Source: DASUVM01 sp036378955
GTDB lineage: Bacteria; Patescibacteriota; Saccharimonadia; Saccharimonadales; Saccharimonadaceae
Length of the DNA stretch: 64,000 nucleotides
Assembly (NCBI GenBank): GCA_036378955.1
Contig: DASUVM010000008.1
Location: 62,001 to 126,000, forward strand
Direction: 5' to 3'
Shown: positions 50,007 through 58,689 of the stretch, piece after piece
How positions within the stretch are numbered: position 1 is the stretch's first letter
Layout: every line of letters starts with the position of its first letter
Position numbers and translations under genes: made by a program
The notes under the pieces: model-generated
Told to the model about the DNA's origin: nothing
The model's input: the letters and a program-made list of their open reading frames with translations, nothing else
Databases searched by the model: none

Positions 50007-50399
50007 ATGCACGGGCGTGAACGTGACACCCTGATTCTTCCTGATTCTAAAAGGGTGGGGTCGTGGCTACGGCAGTAAGCTATACACCTCGACAGAGCTA
50101 GAGGAGACACACGGCTATATGACGAAAACTCTGAAGCAGGGAGGTCTTCCTGGATACGGGATCCACCCGCTGAGCCTTCAAGGTTATGGATGCCGGTATC
50201 CCACTCTGCAGGGGCTATGGCGTAGGGTATGAGGGTGGCGAGACTGTCGTAGTGGATACGCGGTTGGAATGAGGCGCTCACTCGCCACTTGAAGCCCCGC
50301 AATGACAGCTTCTGGCAACCGAAACAGACGCTCGCTTCGGTCGTCGGCGAGATGTGGCCTGACCACCAATGCGGATACGCCGCTGCTGTCGAGTGGTAG
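50007..50399 (+). pseudogene. Probable decayed gene remnant
   Basis: One frame of 131 codons from ATG 50007 to TAG 50399 is interrupted by three in-frame stops. Its last piece (WNEALTRHLKPRNDSFWQPK, ending CGYAAAVEW) looks protein-like, and a GGAGG stands upstream of the start. A second frame also has a protein-like stretch (GSKLYTSTELEETHGYMTKT). Both suggest former coding. The minus strand is open too but reads as composition noise. A terminator follows at 50412. Confidence 0.3.
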
Positions 50400-50411
50400 T
50401 TCCTTTCAATC

Positions 50412-50447
50412 ACCCCGCTGGCGGCCATACACGGTCGCCGGCGGGGT
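50412..50447 (+). terminator. GC-rich hairpin terminator
   Basis: ACCCCGCTGGCG (50412-50423) pairs with CGCCGGCGGGGT (50436-50447), one T-G pair, 12-nt loop. Confidence 0.65.
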
Positions 50448-50505
50448 ATTCACTTTATAAAGAATGTTCTTCATAAGAGTTACTTCAGTTCACCGCAAGA
50501 CGTTA

Positions 50506-50517
50506 TATAATAATAGT
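50506..50517 (+). promoter_or_regulatory. -10 box 6 nt before a GTG start
   Basis: TATAAT (50506-50511) ends 6 nt before GTG 50518, marking a leaderless start for the AraC gene and excluding the upstream ATG 50464. Confidence 0.5.
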
Positions 50518-51252
50518 GTGACACCGCTTTCTTTCCAGTCGTCTTCACTCCTTTCTTGGGGGGTATTTAAGGGTCGACGAAGAAAATCTGACTCACCGTA
50601 TATTGAAAGTCTTTGGGAGGGAGTGGCGCAAAACGGTGGTATTCATCTCACTGCCGCTGACGCAACGATTGATATTGCATGCCTAAAAAGGAGGGGTACT
50701 ACTCACCTGTTTTTATCGGGCCCAGCCAGCAAAGTACAAGTTGAACAGTTTGAGGCAGGAGACGAAGTTTTGACTATTCGGTTACGAACCGGTGTTTACT
50801 TGCCATTTATAGCTGGTGCTAGACTGGCCGATACTGACACATTTCTCCCCAATGCCGGCAGCAAACATTTTTGGCTTCACGGCAGCCGTATTGCCTTTCC
50901 GAACTTCGATAATGCAGAGATATTTATCGAGCAGCTTGCAATGCTGGGTTTGCTGAGCCGGAACATCTCACTAGAAAATGCTCTGGAAAATCGATCGTCA
51001 CGCAATAGCATTCGCACCATGCAGCGCCTTAGTTTGGCGACAACTGGCCTGACTATGAGCTGTATTCGTCAAATTAAGCGCGCCGAGCAAGCCAAGGGCC
51101 TGCTTGCTACTAACTATCCTTTCACTCGAGTAGCCTATGACGTCGGCTATAGTAACCCTGGCCATATGACCAACGCGTTCAAGTATTTTTTTGGCCGCAC
51201 CCCTAGCGCTCTGCGCAAACTTATACAACAAGACCAGCTAGCCGGGCTTTAA
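50518..51252 (+). CDS. AraC-family transcriptional regulator
   Basis: About 244 residues. The C-terminal double HTH includes TGLTMSCIRQIKRAEQAKGL and the signature FTRVAYDVGYSNPGHMTNAF, then KYFFGRTPSALRK. The N-terminal part (GTTHLFLSGPASKVQVEQF, FEAGDEVLTIRLRTGVYLP) is a ligand-binding cupin-like or DUF6597-like domain. The next gene starts 78 bp downstream with its own RBS and may be its target. A decayed AraC gene of the same broad type lies at 58690-59240. Confidence 0.8.
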   Translation: MTPLSFQSSSLLSWGVFKGRRRKSDSPYIESLWEGVAQNGGIHLTAADATIDIACLKRRGTTHLFLSGPASKVQVEQFEAGDEVLTIRLRTGVYLPFIAGARLADTDTFLPNAGSKHFWLHGSRIAFPNFDNAEIFIEQLAMLGLLSRNISLENALENRSSRNSIRTMQRLSLATTGLTMSCIRQIKRAEQAKGLLATNYPFTRVAYDVGYSNPGHMTNAFKYFFGRTPSALRKLIQQDQLAGL

Positions 51253-51330
51253 GCAATATGTCGTTTTTTTATAAGCAAAGCCATCTGGGGCGTGATGTAA
51301 TACTATTGTCAGCAACAAGAAGGAGAACCT

Positions 51331-51792
51331 ATGACACATTTAGACCCAGCATTTAAACCACTCGAAAAACTTATCGGCACATGGGAGTCGAAGGGGCGAA
51401 CGCTTGGTGCAACTGAAGATAACATTTTTGCTACAACGACATTTGAGCCGATTCTTGACGGCAAATATATACAAGTGACCAATCACATGACATTTGACAG
51501 CGAGAATGCCAAACATGTGCATGACAGTATAGAGATTCTCTGGTACGATCCAGAGCGAAAGGTATTTCCTACTTTGGTTTACAGCACGTTAGGCGAAGGC
51601 CCAGGCACCACAATGGAATATACCTGGGAAGCTGATGAAAACGGTACGATTATCAGCCGCGGTGGTGCTGCGATATACCGTGGAACATTCAGCGAAGACG
51701 GTAATGTTCTCACGGGTGGCTGGCGACCAGATGACAGCGGAGACGGCCGTGACGAAGCTTCATACGATTTGACGATGACTCGCGTGAGCTAG
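51331..51792 (+). CDS. DUF1579-like small beta-barrel protein
   Basis: 153 residues: LEKLIGTWESKGRTLG at the start, DGKYIQVTNHMTFDSENAKH, ILWYDPERKVF and a C-terminal GTFSEDGNVLTGGWRPDDSG. This GTW...G..G.W pattern is typical of DUF1579 and related lipocalin-like barrels of unknown ligand. The RBS is AAGGAG. Next to an AraC regulator, it may be a ligand-binding effector. Confidence 0.65.
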   Translation: MTHLDPAFKPLEKLIGTWESKGRTLGATEDNIFATTTFEPILDGKYIQVTNHMTFDSENAKHVHDSIEILWYDPERKVFPTLVYSTLGEGPGTTMEYTWEADENGTIISRGGAAIYRGTFSEDGNVLTGGWRPDDSGDGRDEASYDLTMTRVS

Positions 51793-51810
51793 ACGGTCGC
51801 ATAGTGAAGA

Positions 51811-51836
51811 AAGAACACGCAAAATTGCGTGTTCTT
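51811..51836 (+). terminator. Terminator after the DUF1579-like gene
   Basis: AAGAACACGCAA (51811-51822) pairs with TTGCGTGTTCTT (51825-51836). Between 51837 and 52092 there is only a short hydrophobic frame without a start signal. Confidence 0.7.
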
Positions 51837-52092
51837 CTTGAAAGCTACAATTTGACAGACATGAAGTAGATTCTGGAATGGTAATGTTTTAAGATAAAAG
51901 CCCATTGTCACCGGCAGTCTGCTTCCGCAAGGGTCAATTTTGCTGTATATTGGTGTGGCGGCAGTAACACTTGTACTTACTTTTTGCGGCCATATTATTG
52001 CCGGCGTGGTTTATTCTGCGCCGACCAGCCATTGAGTCGGCAGCGCACCACGAGTAATATAGCAAGCACGATTATATCGAAAGTTGGGTTTT

Positions 52093-52197
52093 ATGGGCGA
52101 CGAACCTGTGTGTAATTGCACAATAGTAGATTACCGTGATGGCAATGGCCAGCAACGCGTACCAAGCGGCGACTGCCCGGTTCATGGCTCGAACTGA
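52093..52197 (+). CDS. Cys-rich mini-protein, 34 aa
   Basis: ATG 52093 encodes MGDEPVCNCTIVDYRDGNGQ and then QRVPSGDCPVHGSN. Three Cys and one His (CxC ... DCPVHG) could bind one metal ion. The DGNGxxRVPSGDCPVHG ending reads like a genuine zinc-ribbon micro-protein. No RBS is obvious. It converges on the MurF-like gene. Confidence 0.45.
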   Translation: MGDEPVCNCTIVDYRDGNGQQRVPSGDCPVHGSN

Positions 52198-52268
52198 ACA
52201 ATGAGCCACAAGAGATGAGGGGATGCACCGGCGCAGCTCTCAACTCTTTCTTAACATTTAACAATTAA

Positions 52269-53561
52269 TTAACTTTGCTGAAAGCTTTTTTGTTTACGTT
52301 TGAGCCAATATTCAGACTGCCTGACGAGCTTCGAGGCATCTTTTGGGTCTGCCAAGAGTAATTTAATAGCCTCTTCTGCGAACACCTTGTTTTGCGAACC
52401 TTTGGCGTATATTATTGCGCCTTGCTCTATCTTGGGTCGCACGTATTCGCCTGCTTCGTATGGCGTGTCGAAACTCTTTACGGTGCAACCCTTGGCTGCG
52501 GCGGCCGGAGCGAGATGCGCATTTGCATCAGGGCCAATTGTTACTACGAGGCTGAGTTCGGCGGGGTCGCAGAGGTCGCCGATTTCTTTATGTGCTTGCG
52601 CCGACATTGCGCCAAGCTCATTCATATTGCCCAAAATCGCAATCTTTTGCGGTGCTTCTAGTTCATATAACACTTTAAGCCCTGCCTTCACCGCCTCGGG
52701 GAGGGCGTTGTAGGTGTCGTCAATAATCAGGCTATTATTGATGCCGCGCAGCCGATGCAAGCGCCCGCTCACTGGTGTAATTGCGGCCATGCCGCTGAGA
52801 ATCTGCGCCTGCGTCAGCCCAAGCTCATTACCTATAATGATTGCCGCGAGAACAGAATAAAGCTGAGTTTCAGAGACAACCTCGTGCTTGAAATGCAAGA
52901 ACATTGCATCGTTATGCATGACGTCGGCTTCGTACGCTCCTGTCGAGTGAAGCATGTTAGCCAGGTGATAACTGGCGGGCTGTTTGATGCCGTATGAAAT
53001 AGCGTCTTGCAGCGGTTGCCGGTGTTCTTCGGCCACTAGATCGGCATTATAGACGAGCTTTTCAGAATAAGCTGCAACCGAAAGCTCTTCGTTGGCAACT
53101 GCTTGCATATCGTTAAAATATTGCATGTGCTCGGGTACGATGGCGGTCACCACGGCGTAATCAAGTTTGAGATACTTCTGAAAAGCAGCTATCTCACCCG
53201 GGTGGTTGGTACCTAATTCAACAACAACGACATCAAACGGGTAATCACCCCGTATTTGTTTAGCGTTGTTCATAAAGAGCTTGACCCAGGCGAGGGGGTT
53301 GAACAAGCTTGGCATACGATGCCCAAAAAATATCAATGGAATACTAACGAGATGGTTGTAATTACTCTCTTGGTATCCGGCCCGAGACTCTTCATATCGA
53401 ACTCGCAATGTTTTGCCAAGCAGGCTGGCAATTGCCAGTTTGGTACTTGTTTTGCCAACGCCCCCAACGACGCCGATGACCTTAACGCTGTGTTTTTTGC
53501 ATAAGCGGCGCACCTGTCTGGCCAGAACAGATACGACAACACCTTTCAATAATTGCTTCAT
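52269..53561 (-). CDS. MurF-like Mur ligase beside van-type genes
   Basis: 430 residues, with Walker A VVGGVGKTSTKLAI near residue 33, VTAIVPEHMQYFNDM, SLIIDDTYNALPEAVKAGLK and ILGNMNELGAMSAQAHKEIG. It is a clear paralogue of the 31496 protein and likewise lacks the N-terminal UDP-MurNAc-binding domain of MurF. It lies divergent from vanH. In some glycopeptide-resistant actinobacteria an extra murF accompanies vanHAX, so this copy may prefer D-Ala-D-Lac as the added unit. RBS AGAAGGA and a TGC-TATACT box precede the ATG. Confidence 0.82.
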   Translation of the reverse strand: MKQLLKGVVVSVLARQVRRLCKKHSVKVIGVVGGVGKTSTKLAIASLLGKTLRVRYEESRAGYQESNYNHLVSIPLIFFGHRMPSLFNPLAWVKLFMNNAKQIRGDYPFDVVVVELGTNHPGEIAAFQKYLKLDYAVVTAIVPEHMQYFNDMQAVANEELSVAAYSEKLVYNADLVAEEHRQPLQDAISYGIKQPASYHLANMLHSTGAYEADVMHNDAMFLHFKHEVVSETQLYSVLAAIIIGNELGLTQAQILSGMAAITPVSGRLHRLRGINNSLIIDDTYNALPEAVKAGLKVLYELEAPQKIAILGNMNELGAMSAQAHKEIGDLCDPAELSLVVTIGPDANAHLAPAAAAKGCTVKSFDTPYEAGEYVRPKIEQGAIIYAKGSQNKVFAEEAIKLLLADPKDASKLVRQSEYWLKRKQKSFQQS

Positions 53562-53768
53562 AAATCCTTCTATATTAACCTCTGCGATGTTAAGTATAGC
53601 ATTTGGCGTGTCAATTTAACATGTAATGCCTCCTAGCGCATATAGAAGAATATTTCATAATTGCAGCCAAAAGTGTACTATATCTAGAGATTCCTCGACG
53701 CCGGTCAGGTGTACGGATGGAAGATAGCATAGCCGCGCAGGCCGCGATGAAAGGAAACGACTAAATTT

Positions 53769-54728
53769 ATGGCAAAAACGGGAATTACAATGTATGGCTG
53801 CGAACAAGATGAAGCTGTTTTGTTTCGAGAAATGGCCGCTCGCTACGATATTACGCCAATTATCACAGAGCTGGCCGTATCTGAAGCTTCGAGCGAGCTG
53901 GCGGCTGGCAATAAATGCATCAGCGTTAGCCATAAAACTCAAGTAACACCCTCTATTCTTCGGGCATTGAACCGGGCTGGTGTAGAGTATGTCTCTACGA
54001 GAAGTGCCGGGTATAACCATATTGATGTTGAGTTTGCGAAGAGCGTTGGCATTACTGTTGGAAATGTCATGTATTCGCCCGATAGCGTGGCCGATTACAC
54101 ACTTATGCTCATGCTGATGCTGGTGCGCAATGTAAAATCTACCATCATCCGTGCGGCAGCTCATGATTACAGGCTGAATGAAACACGTGGCAAAGAACTG
54201 CGCGACATGACTATCGGGGTGATCGGAACGGGGCGCATTGGCGCAGCAGTTATCGACAGATTGCCGGGCTTTGGGGGTCGTATAGTCGCCTACGACCATC
54301 GCCCTAAAGCCTCTGCTAATTATGTTTCGCTTGATGAACTGTTGCAGCAAAGTGACATTGTGACACTTCATACACCGCTGACGGCCGATACTCATCACCT
54401 GTTGAACCACCATCGTATTGAACAGATGAAGCCTGGGGCGTTCATTATTAACACTGGCCGCGGGTCGCTTATTGACACCGAAGCGCTTATTGCAGCGCTC
54501 GATAAGGGTAAGCTCGGCGGCGCGGCGTTAGATGTCGTCGAAGGAGAAGAGGGGATATTCTACGCCGATTACAGAGAAAAACCGGTCGAAAGCAAACCGT
54601 TACTGCGCTTGCAAAAAATGCCGAACGTGCTTATTACACCACACACCGCCTATTACACAGAACACGCTCTGAGTGATACTATTGAAAATACTATTATCAA
54701 TTGCCTGGAATTTGAAAGGAGCAAGTAG
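53769..54728 (+). CDS. vanH: VanH-type D-lactate dehydrogenase
   Basis: 319 residues. GITMYGCEQDEAVLFREMA opens it as in enterococcal VanH. STRSAGYNHIDVEFAKSVGI holds the active-site Arg region, DMTIGVIGTGRIGAAVIDRL the NAD-binding Rossmann motif, NTGRGSLIDTEALIAALD and LITPHTAYYTEHALSDTIEN the catalytic His. The whole protein follows VanH closely from memory. It reduces pyruvate to D-lactate. RBS AAAGGAAA. The D-Ala-D-Lac ligase gene starts two bases after its stop. Confidence 0.9.
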   Translation: MAKTGITMYGCEQDEAVLFREMAARYDITPIITELAVSEASSELAAGNKCISVSHKTQVTPSILRALNRAGVEYVSTRSAGYNHIDVEFAKSVGITVGNVMYSPDSVADYTLMLMLMLVRNVKSTIIRAAAHDYRLNETRGKELRDMTIGVIGTGRIGAAVIDRLPGFGGRIVAYDHRPKASANYVSLDELLQQSDIVTLHTPLTADTHHLLNHHRIEQMKPGAFIINTGRGSLIDTEALIAALDKGKLGGAALDVVEGEEGIFYADYREKPVESKPLLRLQKMPNVLITPHTAYYTEHALSDTIENTIINCLEFERSK

Positions 54729-54729
54729 T

Positions 54730-55776
54730 ATGAGCAAATTAAAGATCGGCATTATGTTCGGAGGCTATGCTGAAGAGCATCCTGTCTCTGTTAAATCTGC
54801 CAGGCAGGTTGCCAAACATCTTGACACTGAAAAATATGAACCCTACTGGATCGGAATTACCAAAGATGGTGCCTGGATGCTCTGTGATGGTCCTAGCGAA
54901 AATTGGGAAGACGGCAATGCTCGTTCAGTGACGCTGTCGCCTGACCGAGACGTTCACGGGCTGCTCGTTTTAGAAGAGGGAAAATACGAAACAATCCGTT
55001 TAGATGTCGTGCTGCCTGTTTTGCATGGTAGGCTCGGCGAAGGCGGCGCGATGCAAGGTTTGTTGGAACTTTCTGGCGTTCCCTATGTTGGCTGTGATAT
55101 TCAGAGCTCTGCTCTTTGTATGGACAAATCGCTTGCCTACACGGTTGTGAAAAGCGCGGGAATTGCTACGCCGAATTTCTGGGTTATCATGCCAGGCGAC
55201 GAGGTTGACCCTGGTCAGTTTACCTATCCTATTTTTGTAAAGCCAGCCCGCTCGGGTTCATCTTTTGGTGTCAATAAAGTGTCTCAAAAAGAAGAACTGC
55301 CGGGCGCGCTAGAGGCCGCGCGACAGTACGACACAAAGGTCTTAATTGAAGAGGCTGTGGTTGGGAGCGAGGTGGGCTGTGCGGTGCTAGGGAATGGCCT
55401 TGATTTGACAGTAGGCGAGGTAGACCAAATTCGCCTATCGCACGGCTTCTTTAAAATTCACCAAGAAGATAACCCTGAAAGCGGCTCTGAAAACTCTAGC
55501 ATAATTGTTCCGGCTGATATTCCGACCGAGGCGCGCTCACGTGTTCAGCAAACGGCAAAAGCCATCTATAGCGCATTGGGCTGTGGCGGGCTGGCGCGGG
55601 TCGATACGTTCTTATTGGAAGACGGAACAGTCATGCTCAACGAGGTTAACACCTTGCCTGGCCTGACCTCTTACAGCCGTTATCCGCGAATGATGGAGGC
55701 CGCCGGAATGTCATTTGCCGAAATGATCGACCGGTGGGTATCGCTGGCATTGAACGAAAAAGGCAACGAGCAGTAA
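54730..55776 (+). CDS. vanA: VanA-type D-alanine-D-lactate ligase
   Basis: 348 residues of ATP-grasp ligase. VMFGGYAEEHPVSVKSAR-like start (IMFGGYAEEHPVSV), LPVLHGRLGEGGAMQGLLE, the carbon-copy block VGCDIQSSALCMDKSLAYTV, and the ATP loop FVKPARSGSSFGVNKVS. The specificity loop reads FFKIHQEDNPESGSEN: VanA has His at this place (FRIHQE), whereas D-Ala-D-Ala ligases usually have Tyr. It should join D-Ala to D-Lac from VanH. AAGGAG lies in the vanH end. Metal ligands are in MLNEVNTLPGLTSYSRYP. Confidence 0.9.
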   Translation: MSKLKIGIMFGGYAEEHPVSVKSARQVAKHLDTEKYEPYWIGITKDGAWMLCDGPSENWEDGNARSVTLSPDRDVHGLLVLEEGKYETIRLDVVLPVLHGRLGEGGAMQGLLELSGVPYVGCDIQSSALCMDKSLAYTVVKSAGIATPNFWVIMPGDEVDPGQFTYPIFVKPARSGSSFGVNKVSQKEELPGALEAARQYDTKVLIEEAVVGSEVGCAVLGNGLDLTVGEVDQIRLSHGFFKIHQEDNPESGSENSSIIVPADIPTEARSRVQQTAKAIYSALGCGGLARVDTFLLEDGTVMLNEVNTLPGLTSYSRYPRMMEAAGMSFAEMIDRWVSLALNEKGNEQ

Positions 55777-55844
55777 TTGCCCGATAGCAGCTCATTCGTA
55801 GCTATTCACATAGGGGAAGGAGCTGACTATTCTGACCACTTTCA

Positions 55845-55872
55845 CTAGAGGCAATAGGCTAGACGCCTCTAG
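55845..55872 (+). terminator. Small hairpin between vanA and vanX
   Basis: CTAGAGGC (55845-55852) pairs with GCCTCTAG (55865-55872). There is no immediate T-run. It may cause partial termination or RNA processing between the two genes. Confidence 0.4.
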
Positions 55873-55959
55873 CGAAGCGGTTATTAAGGCTTAATCAACA
55901 CCCTTTTTTATCGAACTTTACCCCAACGCTAGCTGTTAGATATAAGGAGCATTGTATTC

Positions 55960-57045
55960 ATGATTACCGCCGAGAAGACACTCTATGCAGCAATTCCACT
56001 TGATGCCGGCCAGGTGCAGGGGTGGAAAGAGATTCCCATCAGAGAGGCTGACCACCCCGATCCGTTGCTTCCGCTCGGACTACTATCGCAGGAGGCCGCT
56101 ATCTTAACGACGTCATCTGTCTATTTTGGTGAACATAACAATTCGCCTTATGCAGAGGATAATAAATTAGAAGGAAGTCTGCTGACGCTCTTTGCTCGCC
56201 AGTCGGTTATTCGTCGTTTATTGGCTGCAGAGCGGCTCTTGCCAGCCGGTTACCATCTGCTACTGTTTGATGCGTATAGGCCTTACGAGGTCCAGAAATC
56301 ACTGCATGATTTCTATAAACAAAAGCTCAAAGAGAAACATCCACATTTAGATAGCGAAGTGCTGGCATCTACTGCCCAAAACTATGTTTCGGTTCCATCG
56401 GTGGATCCGACGCGGCCGTCACCGCATAGCACGGGCGGGGCGGTAGACCTAGCGATTGTCAAACTTGATGAAGCACACATAGAGGAGCTTCATTCTATCC
56501 GTTCGCGCCTTATCGGCAATACATTAGAGCACACTAAGCGAACTGGCATGGCAATGCAGCTCTCGGTGTTGATGAGCCGCCACGCCAAAATGCTCGATTT
56601 CGGTACGGCTTTTGATCACGGGGGTGAAAAGTCGGCGCTGGCCTATTATGAGTCTAAAATTGCCGCCGGAGATGCATTAACGGATAGCGAGTGGCAGGCT
56701 TGCAATAACCGCCGATTATTATACGCGGTTATGACGCAGGCTGGTTTTCAGCCTTATTTTGCAGAATGGTGGCATTTCAATGCGCCTGAATCTCAAATGG
56801 GAGCAGCGACTGCTGGGTACGATTGCGCGACACTAGGGGCTGCCGAGCTTAGTAAAAGCAATAGAGCACATGAAAATGAGCGTCTTAAAATTCGCCAGGA
56901 GGTACTGAGGCTACACAAAGCAGAGGCTCGAGCAGTTCAGCCAACCGGGCTGCAGGCTGAAATCTTGGCTGCCATGCACCGGTTGGGTGACCCAAGAAAC
57001 GGTGGTGATTGGCCAATAGAGATTATTGCGCCGCCAGAAGAATAG
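55960..57045 (+). CDS. vanX: VanX-type D-Ala-D-Ala dipeptidase, long form
   Basis: 361 residues. M15D signatures: LLLFDAYRPYEVQKSL (transition-state Arg), zinc ligands in SPHSTGGAVDLAI (His and Asp), and the catalytic Glu with third zinc His in FAEWWHFN. VanX destroys D-Ala-D-Ala so that only D-Ala-D-Lac enters cell-wall precursors. Enterococcal VanX is ~202 residues; this one has an extended N-terminus and ~75 extra C-terminal residues (QAEILAAMHRLGDPRNGGDW). AAGGAG lies ten nt before the ATG. Confidence 0.87.
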   Translation: MITAEKTLYAAIPLDAGQVQGWKEIPIREADHPDPLLPLGLLSQEAAILTTSSVYFGEHNNSPYAEDNKLEGSLLTLFARQSVIRRLLAAERLLPAGYHLLLFDAYRPYEVQKSLHDFYKQKLKEKHPHLDSEVLASTAQNYVSVPSVDPTRPSPHSTGGAVDLAIVKLDEAHIEELHSIRSRLIGNTLEHTKRTGMAMQLSVLMSRHAKMLDFGTAFDHGGEKSALAYYESKIAAGDALTDSEWQACNNRRLLYAVMTQAGFQPYFAEWWHFNAPESQMGAATAGYDCATLGAAELSKSNRAHENERLKIRQEVLRLHKAEARAVQPTGLQAEILAAMHRLGDPRNGGDWPIEIIAPPEE

Positions 57046-57086
57046 TTTGAGCATAAGAAAGTATAGTGTTGGATCGGATCTTGTTG

Positions 57087-57099
57087 TATAATTGTTCCC
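57087..57099 (+). promoter_or_regulatory. -10 box giving a leaderless start
   Basis: TATAAT (57087-57092) ends 7 nt before ATG 57100, with no ribosome site between. Confidence 0.5.
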
Positions 57100-57609
57100 A
57101 TGAATCCACAAAATACAAATCAGCCAGTTCAAAGTAGTACTACTCAACCAGAGGCAGCACCAAACCCACAATCGCCCCCCCAAACAGCGGTGCCCGTGCC
57201 GCCAACAGCCAATAACCAGTTTGCTCATAAGGCCTGGGTGAAAATCAAGCTAGGTGCTGCTATTCTTCTTGCAAGTTGTGCAATGAGCTTACTATTATTG
57301 CCAGCCAGCTATAACTACAGCGATCAAACAACAGATCTATCGACATCATCGCTGACGACCCTTTATGCCTTTTATGCACTTGTATTAATTCTATTAATTG
57401 TTCTTAGTATTAGGCTATTTAAAAAAGCATGGGCATTTGCAATGTTAGGTTCGCTGAAGCGGCGCCTGCTGAGCTTATTACCAATTGTCATTTCGCTTTT
57501 ACTGGTTTCCCAATGGAATAGGTTTGCAAACTTAGTGGTGCTGATTCTTCTTTTGTACGCCACTGTCGATCTTAAAAAAGCCGGCATTATAAGCAGCTAC
57601 AAACAATAG
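57100..57609 (+). CDS. Membrane protein with Gln/Pro-rich N-terminus
   Basis: A disordered N-terminal ~45 residues (NTNQPVQSSTTQPEAAPNPQ) precede four hydrophobic helices (KLGAAILLASCAMSLLLLP, LYAFYALVLILLIVLSIRLF, LLSLLPIVISLLLVSQW, NLVVLILLLYATVDL). No motif is recognised. The next gene starts nine bp downstream, so they form an operon. Confidence 0.55.
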   Translation: MNPQNTNQPVQSSTTQPEAAPNPQSPPQTAVPVPPTANNQFAHKAWVKIKLGAAILLASCAMSLLLLPASYNYSDQTTDLSTSSLTTLYAFYALVLILLIVLSIRLFKKAWAFAMLGSLKRRLLSLLPIVISLLLVSQWNRFANLVVLILLLYATVDLKKAGIISSYKQ

Positions 57610-57618
57610 GTAGCCAGT

Positions 57619-58611
57619 GTGGGTGCTACGAGAGCTGTCACATCGAAGCCAAGCTTTTCGGCTTTTACTGAACCGGTAACAGGGAATGATGCCGAGGTTC
57701 TGGCGGGTGACCTTACGCTATTTTCGACTGCTGCTACCAAATCGGCTATTGGGTTAGGGCTGGTGTTTGTTTTAGGGGCAATCGCATTTCGTAATGTTTA
57801 CCTACTGATTGGCGTGCTGGTAGTGGGCTTATTCTGGGTTACAGGCGGTGCGGTCACCCGTAAAAGGCGGAGCCGCGAGCAGATAGGGGCGCGACTACGA
57901 AAGTTCTCTCAAGATAACAGGTATAGCTTTAAGCCGCTCATTAAAGACTTATCACTTAGCTATCCAGGTACACTGTTCACTACCGAGCAGAACGGGGCGT
58001 ATACAAATTTTGTAGTGAAAGGCGATATTCAGGGCCATGCTTTTTGGATGGGTCTCTATTGGTTCGAGAATAAAGTTGGCAAACAGACCATCATGTATCG
58101 TCAGCCGGTAATGGCCCTGACGCTACCCCGGGCAGTGCCGCATGTTATTCTTGATAGATTCAATAAACAATCTACCTATCGGCCCGGCATGGAGCTATTT
58201 GAGCTTGAAGGGGATTTTAATAAATATTTTAGCGTGTTTTGCGCACCGGGATACCAACAAGATATACTGTATTTCTTGACACCAGAGCTTATGCAGTTAC
58301 TACTTGACACAGATCAGCAGTTTGACCTAGAGATAATCGGCGACCAGCTATATGTTTACGGCAACCGGCAGATGGAGGGCACTACATTCGATTCAGCGGT
58401 GTGGCCTGCAATGTTTCAGGCCGTCAGTTTAGTAGGGTTAGAACTAATTGAAAACACACAGCGCTACCAGGATCACAGGGTGAGTGCGGTGGCTGGCACA
58501 CTTGGTCCTCAGGGTATTGTTGCGCCCCGCCACCTACCTAAGGCCATTACTTATATCGCCTATGTTATTATTGCCATTCTTGTTTTTGTCGCGGTCATAA
58601 CATCATCTTAA
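57619..58611 (+). CDS. Membrane-anchored protein, DUF3137-like
   Basis: 330 residues from GTG 57619. Two helices near residues 50-90 (SAIGLGLVFVLGAIAFRN, LLIGVLVVGLFWVTGG) are followed by a cytoplasmic domain of ~200 residues (FVVKGDIQGHAFWMGLYWF, FELEGDFNKYFSVFCAPGYQ, DILYFLTPELMQLLL). One C-terminal helix follows (ITYIAYVIIAILVFVAVI). The FELEGDFNKYFSVFCPPG-type block is familiar from DUF3137-like proteins. Function unknown. Confidence 0.55.
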   Translation: MGATRAVTSKPSFSAFTEPVTGNDAEVLAGDLTLFSTAATKSAIGLGLVFVLGAIAFRNVYLLIGVLVVGLFWVTGGAVTRKRRSREQIGARLRKFSQDNRYSFKPLIKDLSLSYPGTLFTTEQNGAYTNFVVKGDIQGHAFWMGLYWFENKVGKQTIMYRQPVMALTLPRAVPHVILDRFNKQSTYRPGMELFELEGDFNKYFSVFCAPGYQQDILYFLTPELMQLLLDTDQQFDLEIIGDQLYVYGNRQMEGTTFDSAVWPAMFQAVSLVGLELIENTQRYQDHRVSAVAGTLGPQGIVAPRHLPKAITYIAYVIIAILVFVAVITSS

Positions 58612-58689
58612 CAAATCAACAGTAAGCTTAGCCGAGGTTCTGTGGCCGCAATTATCACTGCAGGTCTCGGAAAAGTACAATATTTATGA

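Noticed and set aside
50032..50034. In-frame TGA as possible sense codon (code 25)
   Set aside because: TGA ends many intact genes in the window, for example trmD, so stop reassignment is not supported.
49871..50428. Minus-strand frame of 185 codons
   Set aside because: Ser-rich composition typical of antisense translation; it overlaps the acidic end of the 49293 gene and has no start signal.
53655..54413. 252-codon minus-strand frame opposite vanH
   Set aside because: Long but rich in His, Cys, Ser and Arg in the manner of antisense translation; vanH on the other strand is unambiguous.
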